In this document: positions 34,519-41,380 of the stretch, one piece after another
Layout of the letters: each line of letters starts with the position of its first letter
Position numbering within the stretch: the stretch's first letter is position 1
Source of the DNA: UBA1161 sp002311745
GTDB lineage: Bacteria > Planctomycetota > Phycisphaerae > Tepidisphaerales > Tepidisphaeraceae
DNA: 64,000 bases
Reading direction: 5' to 3'
NCBI GenBank assembly: GCA_050018415.1
Contig: JBEKAB010000005.1
Span: 1-64,000, forward strand
The notes under the pieces: generated by a model
Database searches by the model: none
Told to the model about the DNA's origin: nothing
Seen by the model: the letters and a program-made list of their open reading frames with translations, nothing else
Translations under genes and position numbers: made by a program

Positions 34519-34549
34519 GGCCGGGGGCATGGATGTCCCCGGCCTTTTA
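34519..34549 (+). terminator. Intrinsic terminator upstream of the odd tRNA
   Basis: GGCCGGGG (34519-34526) pairs with CCCCGGCC (34537-34544), followed by TTTTAT. It ends only a few bases before the tRNA gene at 34552, which has consequences for how that tRNA is transcribed. Confidence 0.8.
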
Positions 34550-34551
34550 TC

Positions 34552-34624
34552 GCGGCCGTGGCGGAACAGCAGACGCGCCCCTGTTAACCAGGGGATGTTG
34601 CCGGTGCAAGTCCGGTCGGCCGCA
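34552..34624 (+). tRNA. Atypical tRNA, anticodon UAA (Leu-type), class I variable loop
   Basis: A complete cloverleaf of 73 nt. Acceptor stem GCGGCCG/CGGCCGC has 7 of 7 pairs, discriminator A73; D stem GCG/CGC; anticodon stem CCCCT/AGGGG with loop GTTAACC giving anticodon UAA at 34585-34587; T stem GCCGG/CCGGT with loop TGCAAGT. No CCA is encoded. Oddities: UAA reads Leu UUA, yet the variable loop has only five bases whereas Leu tRNAs have a long arm; the T loop has G where the invariant T55 stands (GTGC for GTTC); the D loop is short and lacks the G18-G19 pair; position 37 is C rather than purine. The A14 and discriminator A are normal. Intact pairing argues against random decay. It may not serve normal translation. 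Confidence 0.75.
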
Positions 34625-34764
34625 TTCAATGCGCTACAGAAAATACAAAAACGTTAAACAGGTGGAAACTCGGCCACGCCTCGCGTCGGCATCTTAGCGA
34701 TTGTAGAATAAATTCTCTGGCGGACGGTTTTGCGGACGCGATCCGCCAAAGAAAGGATTAGATC

Positions 34765-34953
34765 ATGCCAATGGCGCTTAGGAATCAGTCTGGAGATGGT
34801 CCGTCAAAACCACCACCCCCAAAACCACCACCGCCGCCACCCCCCAAACCACCACCGCCACGGCCGCATCCGGAGCCGAGGCACATTCCAGGGAAGGCAC
34901 CCCCGTTAAATGTGCCGCCGCCGGCGCCGTGGCCAAAGCCAACAGGGCGCTAA
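34765..34953 (+). CDS. Proline-rich microprotein
   Basis: A 62-residue product, more than half Pro/Lys/Arg, with runs KPPPPKPPPPPPPKPPPP and APPLNVPPPAPWPKP. ATG 34765 follows AAAGGATTAGATC. A hairpin TGGCGGA/TCCGCCA (34718-34748) lies in its leader. Such proline runs typically form PPII rods or SH3-like ligands; ribosomes need EF-P to read them. Its 3' end overlaps the end of the convergent SLATT-like gene by four bases. Function unknown; may be a real but uncharacterised protein. Confidence 0.4.
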   Translation: MPMALRNQSGDGPSKPPPPKPPPPPPPKPPPPRPHPEPRHIPGKAPPLNVPPPAPWPKPTGR

Positions 34954-35489
34954 GCTGGGCACCAAAGCGAGTCTGGCGGAATTTCCTTGTTGACGGCCGC
35001 CTGATGTTTGAGAAGCGATTTCTGGTCGGGGCAAGGATCGTCGCGCAAGCAAATTTCACCGCTTCTCTCTCGGATGCCCAGATAGCGCTCGGCCATTTCG
35101 GGCGTAACCGCGTGGTACATCTGCATATCGGAGACAATGGCATTTGCCTCCCGATAGAGATTAGTGTAGTCGAGCCAGAGCTTCGACAATCGCTCGATTC
35201 GTTTGGAGATATTTAAGATCGGCTTGAGTACACCCAGAATCGCCGCGACTACGGCCACGTACGGCAATGCTGGCTTTACAACAGCTAGTGAGCCAATAGT
35301 GGCCGACGTGGCCAATGCGACAGAGATCTCCAGGATTAGGCTCCAGCGTTGCAAATTCCTCAGCTTTGCGCCGTAATAGAGGGCATTCATCCGGATTGTG
35401 CGATAAAGGTCGTAAATCTGGCAAGCCAGTTCGCGCGGTTCAATCGCTGGTTTTCGCGGCTCTTTAGATGTCGCAACGCTTTCGACCAT
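34950..35489 (-). CDS. Two-TM SLATT-like membrane protein
   Basis: A 179-residue protein: an N-terminal helix (ELACQIYDLYRTIRMNALYYG), two TM segments (SLILEISVALATSATIGSL and YVAVVAAILGVLKPI) and a long amphipathic helix (ISKRIERLSKLWLDYTNLYREANAIVSDM). This order is that of SLATT/DUF4231-like proteins, predicted pore-forming effectors in bacterial conflict systems. ATG 35489 is chosen because AGCAGGAGTTAGC precedes it; an in-frame ATG at 35531 lacks such a site. Codons TTA, CTA, AGA and AGG and a lower GC content set it apart from its neighbours, suggesting recent acquisition. No nucleotide cyclase or sensor gene accompanies it, so an effector role is only a guess. Confidence 0.5.
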   Translation of the reverse strand: MVESVATSKEPRKPAIEPRELACQIYDLYRTIRMNALYYGAKLRNLQRWSLILEISVALATSATIGSLAVVKPALPYVAVVAAILGVLKPILNISKRIERLSKLWLDYTNLYREANAIVSDMQMYHAVTPEMAERYLGIRERSGEICLRDDPCPDQKSLLKHQAAVNKEIPPDSLWCPA

Positions 35490-35555
35490 GCTAACTCCTG
35501 CTGGAACATTATAGGCCCAACCCGACTCCATTAACCAGACTTCGACCGTCCATGA

Positions 35556-35706
35556 TCAGTTCCGTTGTTGCGCTGGCATCTTGAACATCAACCGCTTGCC
35601 TTCAGCGCCTTTAACGGCAGCATCCCGGCGGGCAGCGTCCTGCAACGTCTGGCCATTCAATCGGAAGCTGAATTCATCGCAATAACGATGTAGGTGCTTT
35701 TTACTG
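35556..35706 (-). pseudogene. C-terminal relic of an IS1595/ISXO2-like transposase
   Basis: The frame ending at 35556 reads SKKHLHRYCDEFSFRLN and AAVKGAEGKRLMFKMP, resembling the end of DDE transposases of the IS1595 group (KHLHRY-EF-FR-N, then A--GAEGKRL). The rest of the gene is missing; upstream of residue about 28 the frame runs into a MITE fragment and the palindromic terminator. So it is a truncated remnant that borders the accessory pocket. Confidence 0.55.
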
Positions 35707-35710
35707 ACTG

Positions 35711-35740
35711 TCTTCTCTGCGGTTGCATTTGCTTTTTCGG
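35711..35740. repeat. Fragment of MITE-like element
   Basis: TCTTCTCTGCGGTTGCATTT followed by GCTTTTTCGG matches the right end of the element at 39.9-40.0 kb almost exactly, and the ends of the element at 52.2-52.4 kb. Only one end is present here, fused to the transposase relic. Confidence 0.6.
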
Positions 35741-35745
35741 CGTAG

Positions 35746-35765
35746 CCCCGCATGCACATGCGGGG
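35746..35765 (-). terminator. Palindromic terminator, copy C
   Basis: CCCCGCATG-ca-CATGCGGGG, four bases beyond the stop of the minus-strand GTPase gene at 35770. One-base variant of the 24-bp palindrome. Confidence 0.65.
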
Positions 35766-35769
35766 TCGC

Positions 35770-37458
35770 TTATCGTTCTTCGAGTTCATCGCGAACCAAT
35801 TTCACGTTCTGGGCCAACTCGGCGGCGGAACGAGCCGCGGCGTGGATCTTCTCCAGAAGCTCGTCCATCCATTGCAGGGCGCAGGCAGTCAGATTGAGCG
35901 AAGCATCCGGCGCCGTTCGCCAGCGCCACAGCAATTTCTCCACGCGCCGCCGCGTGTGCCAACGCAGCAGCGACCACAGCAGCAGATACCACAGGAGCAA
36001 AAACACGGCGTTCTTGAGCAAGGCAGTGGTGCTGAGCAGTTGCACCAGAAGGATGGCGGCGTCGCGCAGAGTTTTAAGCGGCGAGGAGGCCGTCAGCAGG
36101 GTCTGCACAATCGGCTGGATCAGCGGAAACCACAGCAGTGCGCCGAGGGTCAGCACCAAACGCATCGCAGGCGCAAAGATCGCCGATTTACCCGAATACT
36201 TCGACAAAATGGCTTGACGCTGGTGGTGGATCGTTTCGATCAACTCCAGGCGCAGGCGGCCTTCGGCCGCTTCGGCGTCCATCCGATCCCACAGTTTCCT
36301 GCCGCCGAAGAGAGACGCCACGGCGGGGTCGGATTGATGGAGCTGGGCAAACGCGGATTGGATCAACGTGGCCACTTTGCCGCTTGGCAGATGCGCATCA
36401 ACCAATGCCTCAGCGCCTGCCGATGGGCCGCCGCCGGCGACCAGCCGCAGGGGCAAGAGGGCGGCGTGCAGGACGTTGACGATGGGCCAACGAGCAACGC
36501 GCCGGGAAAACAGGCCGTCGCTCATGAGCCGGAGGTACGCCGGATCGTCCAACATGGCGCCGGTCGCCGTTTCGACAATCGGCTCACCCAGGCGTTCGGC
36601 GAGCAGTTCGCCGGCCGCCTGGTCCAATCGGTTCAGGCGTTGGGCCCGGCCCGGCAGGTCCTGCTCATCGAGCCACGCCAGCAGCGACCGCTGCCGCCGC
36701 CGGTCCGCAAGCTGCCGCGACTCGGCGACCGTTTGAGGCGATTTTTCGCGGCGCAGCTGGCGGGCCAGTTCCGGCAGATCAAAATCCGCCGGACGAATCG
36801 CGCTGACCATGAACACACGGGGCGGGGTCGATAGCGACAACACGCTCGCCACGCGGCGGGCGTAATCCTCCTGCAACTCTGGGGCCACGGCCCCGCCGGC
36901 CGGAAGCTGGTCCACCTTGTTCAAGCAGAACAGGAAATTCTTCGGATCGTTCCCCGAGGCCACCTTGGCCAGAAGCTGCTGCGGCCGGGCATCGGCGTAT
37001 TTCTCGACGCTTTGCATCCACACCGGGAAAAGCATGTGCCGCAGCATCTTGCAGGTGATCTGGAGATGATCGGCGAATCGGCTGTCGATGTCGGGCAAAT
37101 CCAGCAGCGCCTGATGGCTCAGACGCTGCTGATCGTGCGTGACGATGCGGTATCGCCCGGGAACCTCGCGCTCCAGGAGCTGGGCCGCGGCCGCCTGGCA
37201 GGACTGGTGCACGTACGCCACGACGTCCTGCGTCCCCGGCCCGTAGGAGCTTTCCTCGGTGATTTTTTCGCCGACCAGGGCGTTGACCATGGCGCTCTTG
37301 CCGACGTCCTTGCCGCCGATCAGGCCAACCAGGTACATCGGCTCCTCAATCCGCGGTTGACGCAGGACCGGCCAGTCGTCCTGCAACATCGGCGGCGCGG
37401 GCGAGCCGGTCAGGGCGATCGTCTCCTGCACGAGCTGTTCAATCGACGGCACATTCAT
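35770..37458 (-). CDS. Membrane-associated GTPase, second of a pair
   Basis: A 562-residue protein with a P-loop GTPase domain at the N-terminus: GGKDVGKSAMVNALVG (48-63), a DLPDID switch region and LNKVDQLP specificity motif. Two TM segments lie in the C-terminal third (LVLTLGALLWFPLIQPIV, AVFLLLWYLLLWSLL), followed by a helical tail. This layout resembles dynamin-like or YfjP/Era-type membrane GTPases. The ATG at 37458 overlaps the stop of the upstream GTPase gene as ATGA, so the two are translated as a pair and may form a heterodimer. Function not known. Confidence 0.75.
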   Translation of the reverse strand: MNVPSIEQLVQETIALTGSPAPPMLQDDWPVLRQPRIEEPMYLVGLIGGKDVGKSAMVNALVGEKITEESSYGPGTQDVVAYVHQSCQAAAAQLLEREVPGRYRIVTHDQQRLSHQALLDLPDIDSRFADHLQITCKMLRHMLFPVWMQSVEKYADARPQQLLAKVASGNDPKNFLFCLNKVDQLPAGGAVAPELQEDYARRVASVLSLSTPPRVFMVSAIRPADFDLPELARQLRREKSPQTVAESRQLADRRRQRSLLAWLDEQDLPGRAQRLNRLDQAAGELLAERLGEPIVETATGAMLDDPAYLRLMSDGLFSRRVARWPIVNVLHAALLPLRLVAGGGPSAGAEALVDAHLPSGKVATLIQSAFAQLHQSDPAVASLFGGRKLWDRMDAEAAEGRLRLELIETIHHQRQAILSKYSGKSAIFAPAMRLVLTLGALLWFPLIQPIVQTLLTASSPLKTLRDAAILLVQLLSTTALLKNAVFLLLWYLLLWSLLRWHTRRRVEKLLWRWRTAPDASLNLTACALQWMDELLEKIHAAARSAAELAQNVKLVRDELEER

Positions 37459-39152
37459 GGCGGCAGCGATCCCTCCAATCGATCGGCTTCGGACTGAAGC
37501 TGGGCGATCTGCCGAGGCGCCGGTGCTTGCGCCTCCAGCCACTCGATGCAGCGGCGAATCTGCTCGTGGGCCAGACGCTCGAAACGCTCGGCGATGGCGC
37601 CGTTGGTCCGCCGGGTGCGCGCCGCCACCTCGTTGCTCAGTCGCTCGGTGATCCACGTTGCCAGCGTGTAGCCGCCCAGAATCATGAGGTCCACGTGCCC
37701 GAAAAACGCATGATGCGTGGCCACGATGATCGCCAGCAAATACGGCGAGGCTTCCGTCCACTGCGTCAGCTTCTTTCCCCCCGGCAGATACCGCAGCAAC
37801 TTCAAAAGCAAAGCGGTGTCGCGCGGCGTGGCGTTCCAACGCCGCTGCAACCACTCCTTCAAATCGTCCAGCTCCTCCGTGGCGATCTTCCCCGCCTCAT
37901 CCGGATCGATCCGGCAATCGGCGCAGCGCCCGGCCTCCAACCAGCGGCTGGATGCGGGGAAGCTTCGCAAGACATCCTCGATCCGGCTCTGAACGATGCG
38001 GAACTGATCGCGCAAATTCGCGGCGAAATCAGGCAGTTGCGATTCCACCAGGGTCCCTTGGGCCGCCGGCTCGACACGGCCGTGCAACACCAAATCCCAG
38101 GCCGTCCTGGGCAGGCGGACCAGCATGCCCGGCACCTGCCGGATACGGTCCAGCACGCGCCCCGGCCCGATCAGGTACAGTACGCTGCGCTGCTGCAATC
38201 GACGCTGAAGCCCAACGGTGATCGGATTGACGTCCACACCGGCCGGCGGTGTCTCCATGGCCCGCAGCGCCGCGGCCGCCGCGGCGATTTGACGCTGCTG
38301 GTCTTGCAGCGGCCCGATGATCTGATCGCGCAAGCGGCTCAGCAGATCGCGCAGACGCAGCGCCGCTCCGGTCTGCTTTTGCTGCGGCTGCGGCGGGGAA
38401 ACAGCACCCAATCGCGCCCGCAGGGCGGCGAGATTCGCCGCCGCCGGCGGCTCGTACGCCGCGTCGTCACGCGGAATCGCGAACGCCGACGTCTCCGCAT
38501 CATCCCGCTCCAGCAGCTTGCGGTAATCCTCCAGCGCCTGATCGCATTCGCACTTGTTCATCACGAACAGGGCCGGCAGCGCGTATCGACGGGCCAAGCG
38601 GTAATAGGGAAGAAGCTCGGTCATCTGGTATTTTTCCGGCGAGACCAGAAAGACGATCGCCTCCGCCCACCGGAACACGCGATCGGCCTGGGCGTGATGG
38701 ACCGGCTGATCGCCGTCCAGATCGGGCGTGTCCACCAACACCATCTTGGCCGTAAGTGGATGCGCGTGCGCAGCGACGGTCAGATGATCGCCGTCCCCGC
38801 GTGCCGGAAGAGCGGAAGCTGCCGCCTGGGGCAGACCCAGCCAGCCGTTGGGAATGACGCGGGGGTCGGCCGCTACGGCGACGGGGCCGGCCGTGAACGT
38901 GCGCTGAAAGCTGGTGGTCGAGAGATTCGCCTCGAGCAGGCGATTGACGAGGGTGCTTTTTCCCGTTCCGGTTCCGCCGAGGATGCAGACCAGGATCGGC
39001 GCGCCCTCGTCGCGGCCGACCCGGCTGAGATGAAACATCGCCGCGGCCGCATCGGCCTGCCACTTGTCGATGGCCCCCGCCGCGAGCCTAGCGCGCGGCT
39101 GGATTGCTTTGACCGTTTCGGCGACGGCGGCAAGGCCCGATTCCCAGTTCAT
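37455..39152 (-). CDS. Membrane-associated GTPase, first of a pair
   Basis: A 565-residue P-loop GTPase: GGTGTGKSTLVNRL (59-72), LVDTPDLDG (G3) and MNKCE (G4, with Cys-Glu instead of the canonical NKxD). A hydrophobic region near residue 485 (YLLAIIVATHHAFFG, MILGGYTLATWI) suggests a membrane hairpin. N-terminal start at ATG 39152 is set by where the similarity to GTPases begins; upstream frames overlap the Uma2 gene's promoter. With its partner it may act on membrane shape or surface assembly, but this is inference. Confidence 0.75.
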   Translation of the reverse strand: MNWESGLAAVAETVKAIQPRARLAAGAIDKWQADAAAAMFHLSRVGRDEGAPILVCILGGTGTGKSTLVNRLLEANLSTTSFQRTFTAGPVAVAADPRVIPNGWLGLPQAAASALPARGDGDHLTVAAHAHPLTAKMVLVDTPDLDGDQPVHHAQADRVFRWAEAIVFLVSPEKYQMTELLPYYRLARRYALPALFVMNKCECDQALEDYRKLLERDDAETSAFAIPRDDAAYEPPAAANLAALRARLGAVSPPQPQQKQTGAALRLRDLLSRLRDQIIGPLQDQQRQIAAAAAALRAMETPPAGVDVNPITVGLQRRLQQRSVLYLIGPGRVLDRIRQVPGMLVRLPRTAWDLVLHGRVEPAAQGTLVESQLPDFAANLRDQFRIVQSRIEDVLRSFPASSRWLEAGRCADCRIDPDEAGKIATEELDDLKEWLQRRWNATPRDTALLLKLLRYLPGGKKLTQWTEASPYLLAIIVATHHAFFGHVDLMILGGYTLATWITERLSNEVAARTRRTNGAIAERFERLAHEQIRRCIEWLEAQAPAPRQIAQLQSEADRLEGSLPP

Positions 39153-39236
39153 TGCACGCGGATTCTTACCACAAATCCCCCTCGGCCTCGAATCACCCGC
39201 AAGCCGGGTGAGACGCGGACGGAGGTGCATGCTACA

Positions 39237-39806
39237 ATGGATTCATCTATGCCCATCATCAGCACTACCAAGATGACTGCCGAGCAGTTCCTGCGGCTCG
39301 GCGAGGATCCGCCCGGCGTTCGCCTGGAACTGGTCGAAGGAGAAATCGCCGTGAGCCCAAGCCCCACACCCCGGCACTCTTACGCGCTGATTCAGTTGGT
39401 CACGATCCTGAACGTTCACGTAACACGGAACTCGCTGGGCATCGTCTTTGGCGATGTGGACACCATTCTCGACCGCTACAACGTTCGCCGTCCGGATATT
39501 CTATTTTTCTCTTCCGCCCGCACGCACCTGATCGGCCAGAAGGCGATGCAAGGCCCGCCCGATCTGGCTGTCGAAGTGATCAGCCCCAGCAGCGTGCAGA
39601 TCGACCGTGCCGACAAATTCGCCCAATATCGCGACGCGGGCGTTGCCCACTACTGGATCGTCGATCCCGACTCCCGCACCATCGAAGCATGGCGGCTGGA
39701 GCAGGGCAAATACGTCTCATCCGGCCGCGGCTGCGAAGACGACGTCGTCAAACTCCCGCCGTTCGACGATCTGGAAATTCCCCTGTCGCGCCTCTGGCGG
39801 CGGTAG
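39237..39806 (+). CDS. Uma2-type PD-(D/E)XK endonuclease fold protein
   Basis: A 189-residue protein of the Uma2/DUF820 family. Conserved features: LELVEGEI, RRPDILFF, DLAVEVISPSS and YWIVDPDSRTIEAW with the PD-ExK-like acidic residues. Start ATG 39237 has GGAGGT ten bases upstream; a TACAAT -10-like motif overlaps that ATG, so the second ATG at 39249 could be used from a leaderless message. Such genes are often multi-copy in cyanobacteria and planctomycetes; role unknown. Confidence 0.85.
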   Translation: MDSSMPIISTTKMTAEQFLRLGEDPPGVRLELVEGEIAVSPSPTPRHSYALIQLVTILNVHVTRNSLGIVFGDVDTILDRYNVRRPDILFFSSARTHLIGQKAMQGPPDLAVEVISPSSVQIDRADKFAQYRDAGVAHYWIVDPDSRTIEAWRLEQGKYVSSGRGCEDDVVKLPPFDDLEIPLSRLWRR

Positions 39807-39898
39807 CTGCAATAACATCGCAGCATCCTTCTCCCTCTCCCTATGTACCAACATTTTTCATCTTTAGCGTAAGCTCTTGCCCGGCACGCTCTAATATC

Positions 39899-40018
39899 AC
39901 CGCGGAGTGCGCAGAGACCGCAGAGACGACCGCAGAGACAAAATCAAAATTAAATCTAATGTCTTCTCTGCGGCACTCTCGCGCCCTCCGCGTCTCCGCG
40001 GTTGCATTTGCTTTTCGG
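39899..40018. repeat. MITE-like element, GCAGAGAC-type
   Basis: ACCGCGGAG (39899-39907) is exactly inverted as CTCCGCGGT (39994-40002), and between them run CGCAGAGACCGCAGAGAC direct repeats and TCTCTGCGG counterparts. The right end continues into TTGCATTTGCTTTTCGG, the text shared with the fragments at 35711 and 52353. It carries no gene. The 281-nt gap in which it sits otherwise holds nothing recognisable. Confidence 0.6.
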
Positions 40019-40087
40019 AGAATTACAGGAGGCTGCCCGCCGGCCGGCTGATTGGTTTGCCACGGCTTGCGCGGTAACTTCTCGTGC

Positions 40088-41377
40088 GTGAAAGGATTCG
40101 GCGACTACGGGAAACTGGCTGCGGTGATGCTTCTGGCATTGGGACTTCGGCTGGGATGGGGGCTGCGGCAGGGGGGCGGCGCGGCTGGGTTGGAAGCGCT
40201 GCCGGATCAGCGCGAATATCTGCAGTTGGGCCAGCACCTGCGCACGCATCAGGGGCTATGGTTCTCCGATCCGCGGTTTAGGCAGGTGGTGTACGCGTAT
40301 CGCACGCCGGGGTATCCGCTGTTGGTGGCCGCGTGCGCGGCCAAGCCGCCGATCATCCGCGTGGTACAGGCAGCGCTGGATGCGTCCAGCGTTTTGGCGA
40401 TTTTCCTGCTGGCTCGCAAATGGCTCGGCGGCGGGCGGGCGATGTTGGCGGCGCTGCTGGTCGCGGTCAATTCATACCTGATCTTTTTTACGGGGACGAT
40501 TTTGTCCGAGACGCTGTTTACGGCGTTGCTCTGTTGGGGCGTGGCGCTAATTGTGCTCAGTGGCGGGCCGTGGCCGGCGGGGCGGGGACGACTGGCCGCG
40601 TGGCTGGGCGGGGGGGTGCTCCTGGCGCTGGCGGTGCTGGTGCGTCCGGGGGCCATTGCGCTGCCGGTGATCCTGGGTTGCGCGGCGGCACTTCTGAACC
40701 GATTCGACCGCCCGACGTACCGAACCACATGGCCGCTGCCCGTGGCCGCGACGATGCTCCTGCTGACGGCTATTGTTTTGTTTCCCTGGGCGGCGCGCAA
40801 CCGGTTCATCCTCCATCGGTGGATTTGGACCAGCACCAACGCCGGGATCACGCGATACGATGGGTTCAACCCGGACGCCACCGGGGCCAGCGATCAGAGC
40901 TTTACGCAAGGGATGCCCTGGCTGGCGGACATGAGCGAGACGGCGCGGTCGCAGTATTTGGCTGAAAAGGCCGATGAATGGATGACGGAGCATCCGGCGG
41001 CGGCCATGAAACTGGCGGCAGTGAAGATCGCCCGCACGTGGAGTCCGATGCCGCTGAGCGCGCAGTACGGCAGCCGCGTGATATACGTTGTTGTGGGACT
41101 CTGTTTCGCCGTGGTGTTTGATCTGCTGGTGATCGTCGGGCTGTGTCGCCGGGGACTGCCAGGGCCGGCGAAGGCGTTTCTTCTGTTGCCGGCGGTTTAT
41201 TTTACGGTGGCCGCGGCGTTATCGGTCGGATCGTTGCGTTATCTAGTGCCGGCGGAAGCGCCGATGGCGATTGTGGCGGCGGCTGCCGTGGGCCGGCGCA
41301 GCGCGGTGCGGCCGGGTCGGCCGGGACAACCGCAGCTTTGGGCTGCGGGCCACGGAATCGATCATTTCAGCTCGTGA
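40088..41377 (+). CDS. Polytopic membrane protein, GT39-like
   Basis: A 429-residue membrane protein with around ten hydrophobic segments. Start GTG 40088 is preferred because the first TM segment (KLAAVMLLALGLRLGWGL) follows at once; a TTG at 40052 is possible. After TM1 comes DQREYLQLGQHL, a luminal loop with acidic residues, and then VVYAYRTPGYPLLVA, SETLFTALLC and LVRPGAIALPVIL, matching lipid-linked glycosyltransferases of the GT-C/ArnT group. Likely adds sugars to lipids or proteins across the membrane; donor unknown. It ends three bases before the AsmA-like gene. Confidence 0.7.
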   Translation: MKGFGDYGKLAAVMLLALGLRLGWGLRQGGGAAGLEALPDQREYLQLGQHLRTHQGLWFSDPRFRQVVYAYRTPGYPLLVAACAAKPPIIRVVQAALDASSVLAIFLLARKWLGGGRAMLAALLVAVNSYLIFFTGTILSETLFTALLCWGVALIVLSGGPWPAGRGRLAAWLGGGVLLALAVLVRPGAIALPVILGCAAALLNRFDRPTYRTTWPLPVAATMLLLTAIVLFPWAARNRFILHRWIWTSTNAGITRYDGFNPDATGASDQSFTQGMPWLADMSETARSQYLAEKADEWMTEHPAAAMKLAAVKIARTWSPMPLSAQYGSRVIYVVVGLCFAVVFDLLVIVGLCRRGLPGPAKAFLLLPAVYFTVAAALSVGSLRYLVPAEAPMAIVAAAAVGRRSAVRPGRPGQPQLWAAGHGIDHFSS

Positions 41378-41380
41378 TGC

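Noticed and set aside
37527..39236. Plus-strand open frame running into the Uma2 gene, antisense to GTPase 2
   Set aside because: Only the part from 39237 has family similarity; the rest is antisense to the GTPase gene.
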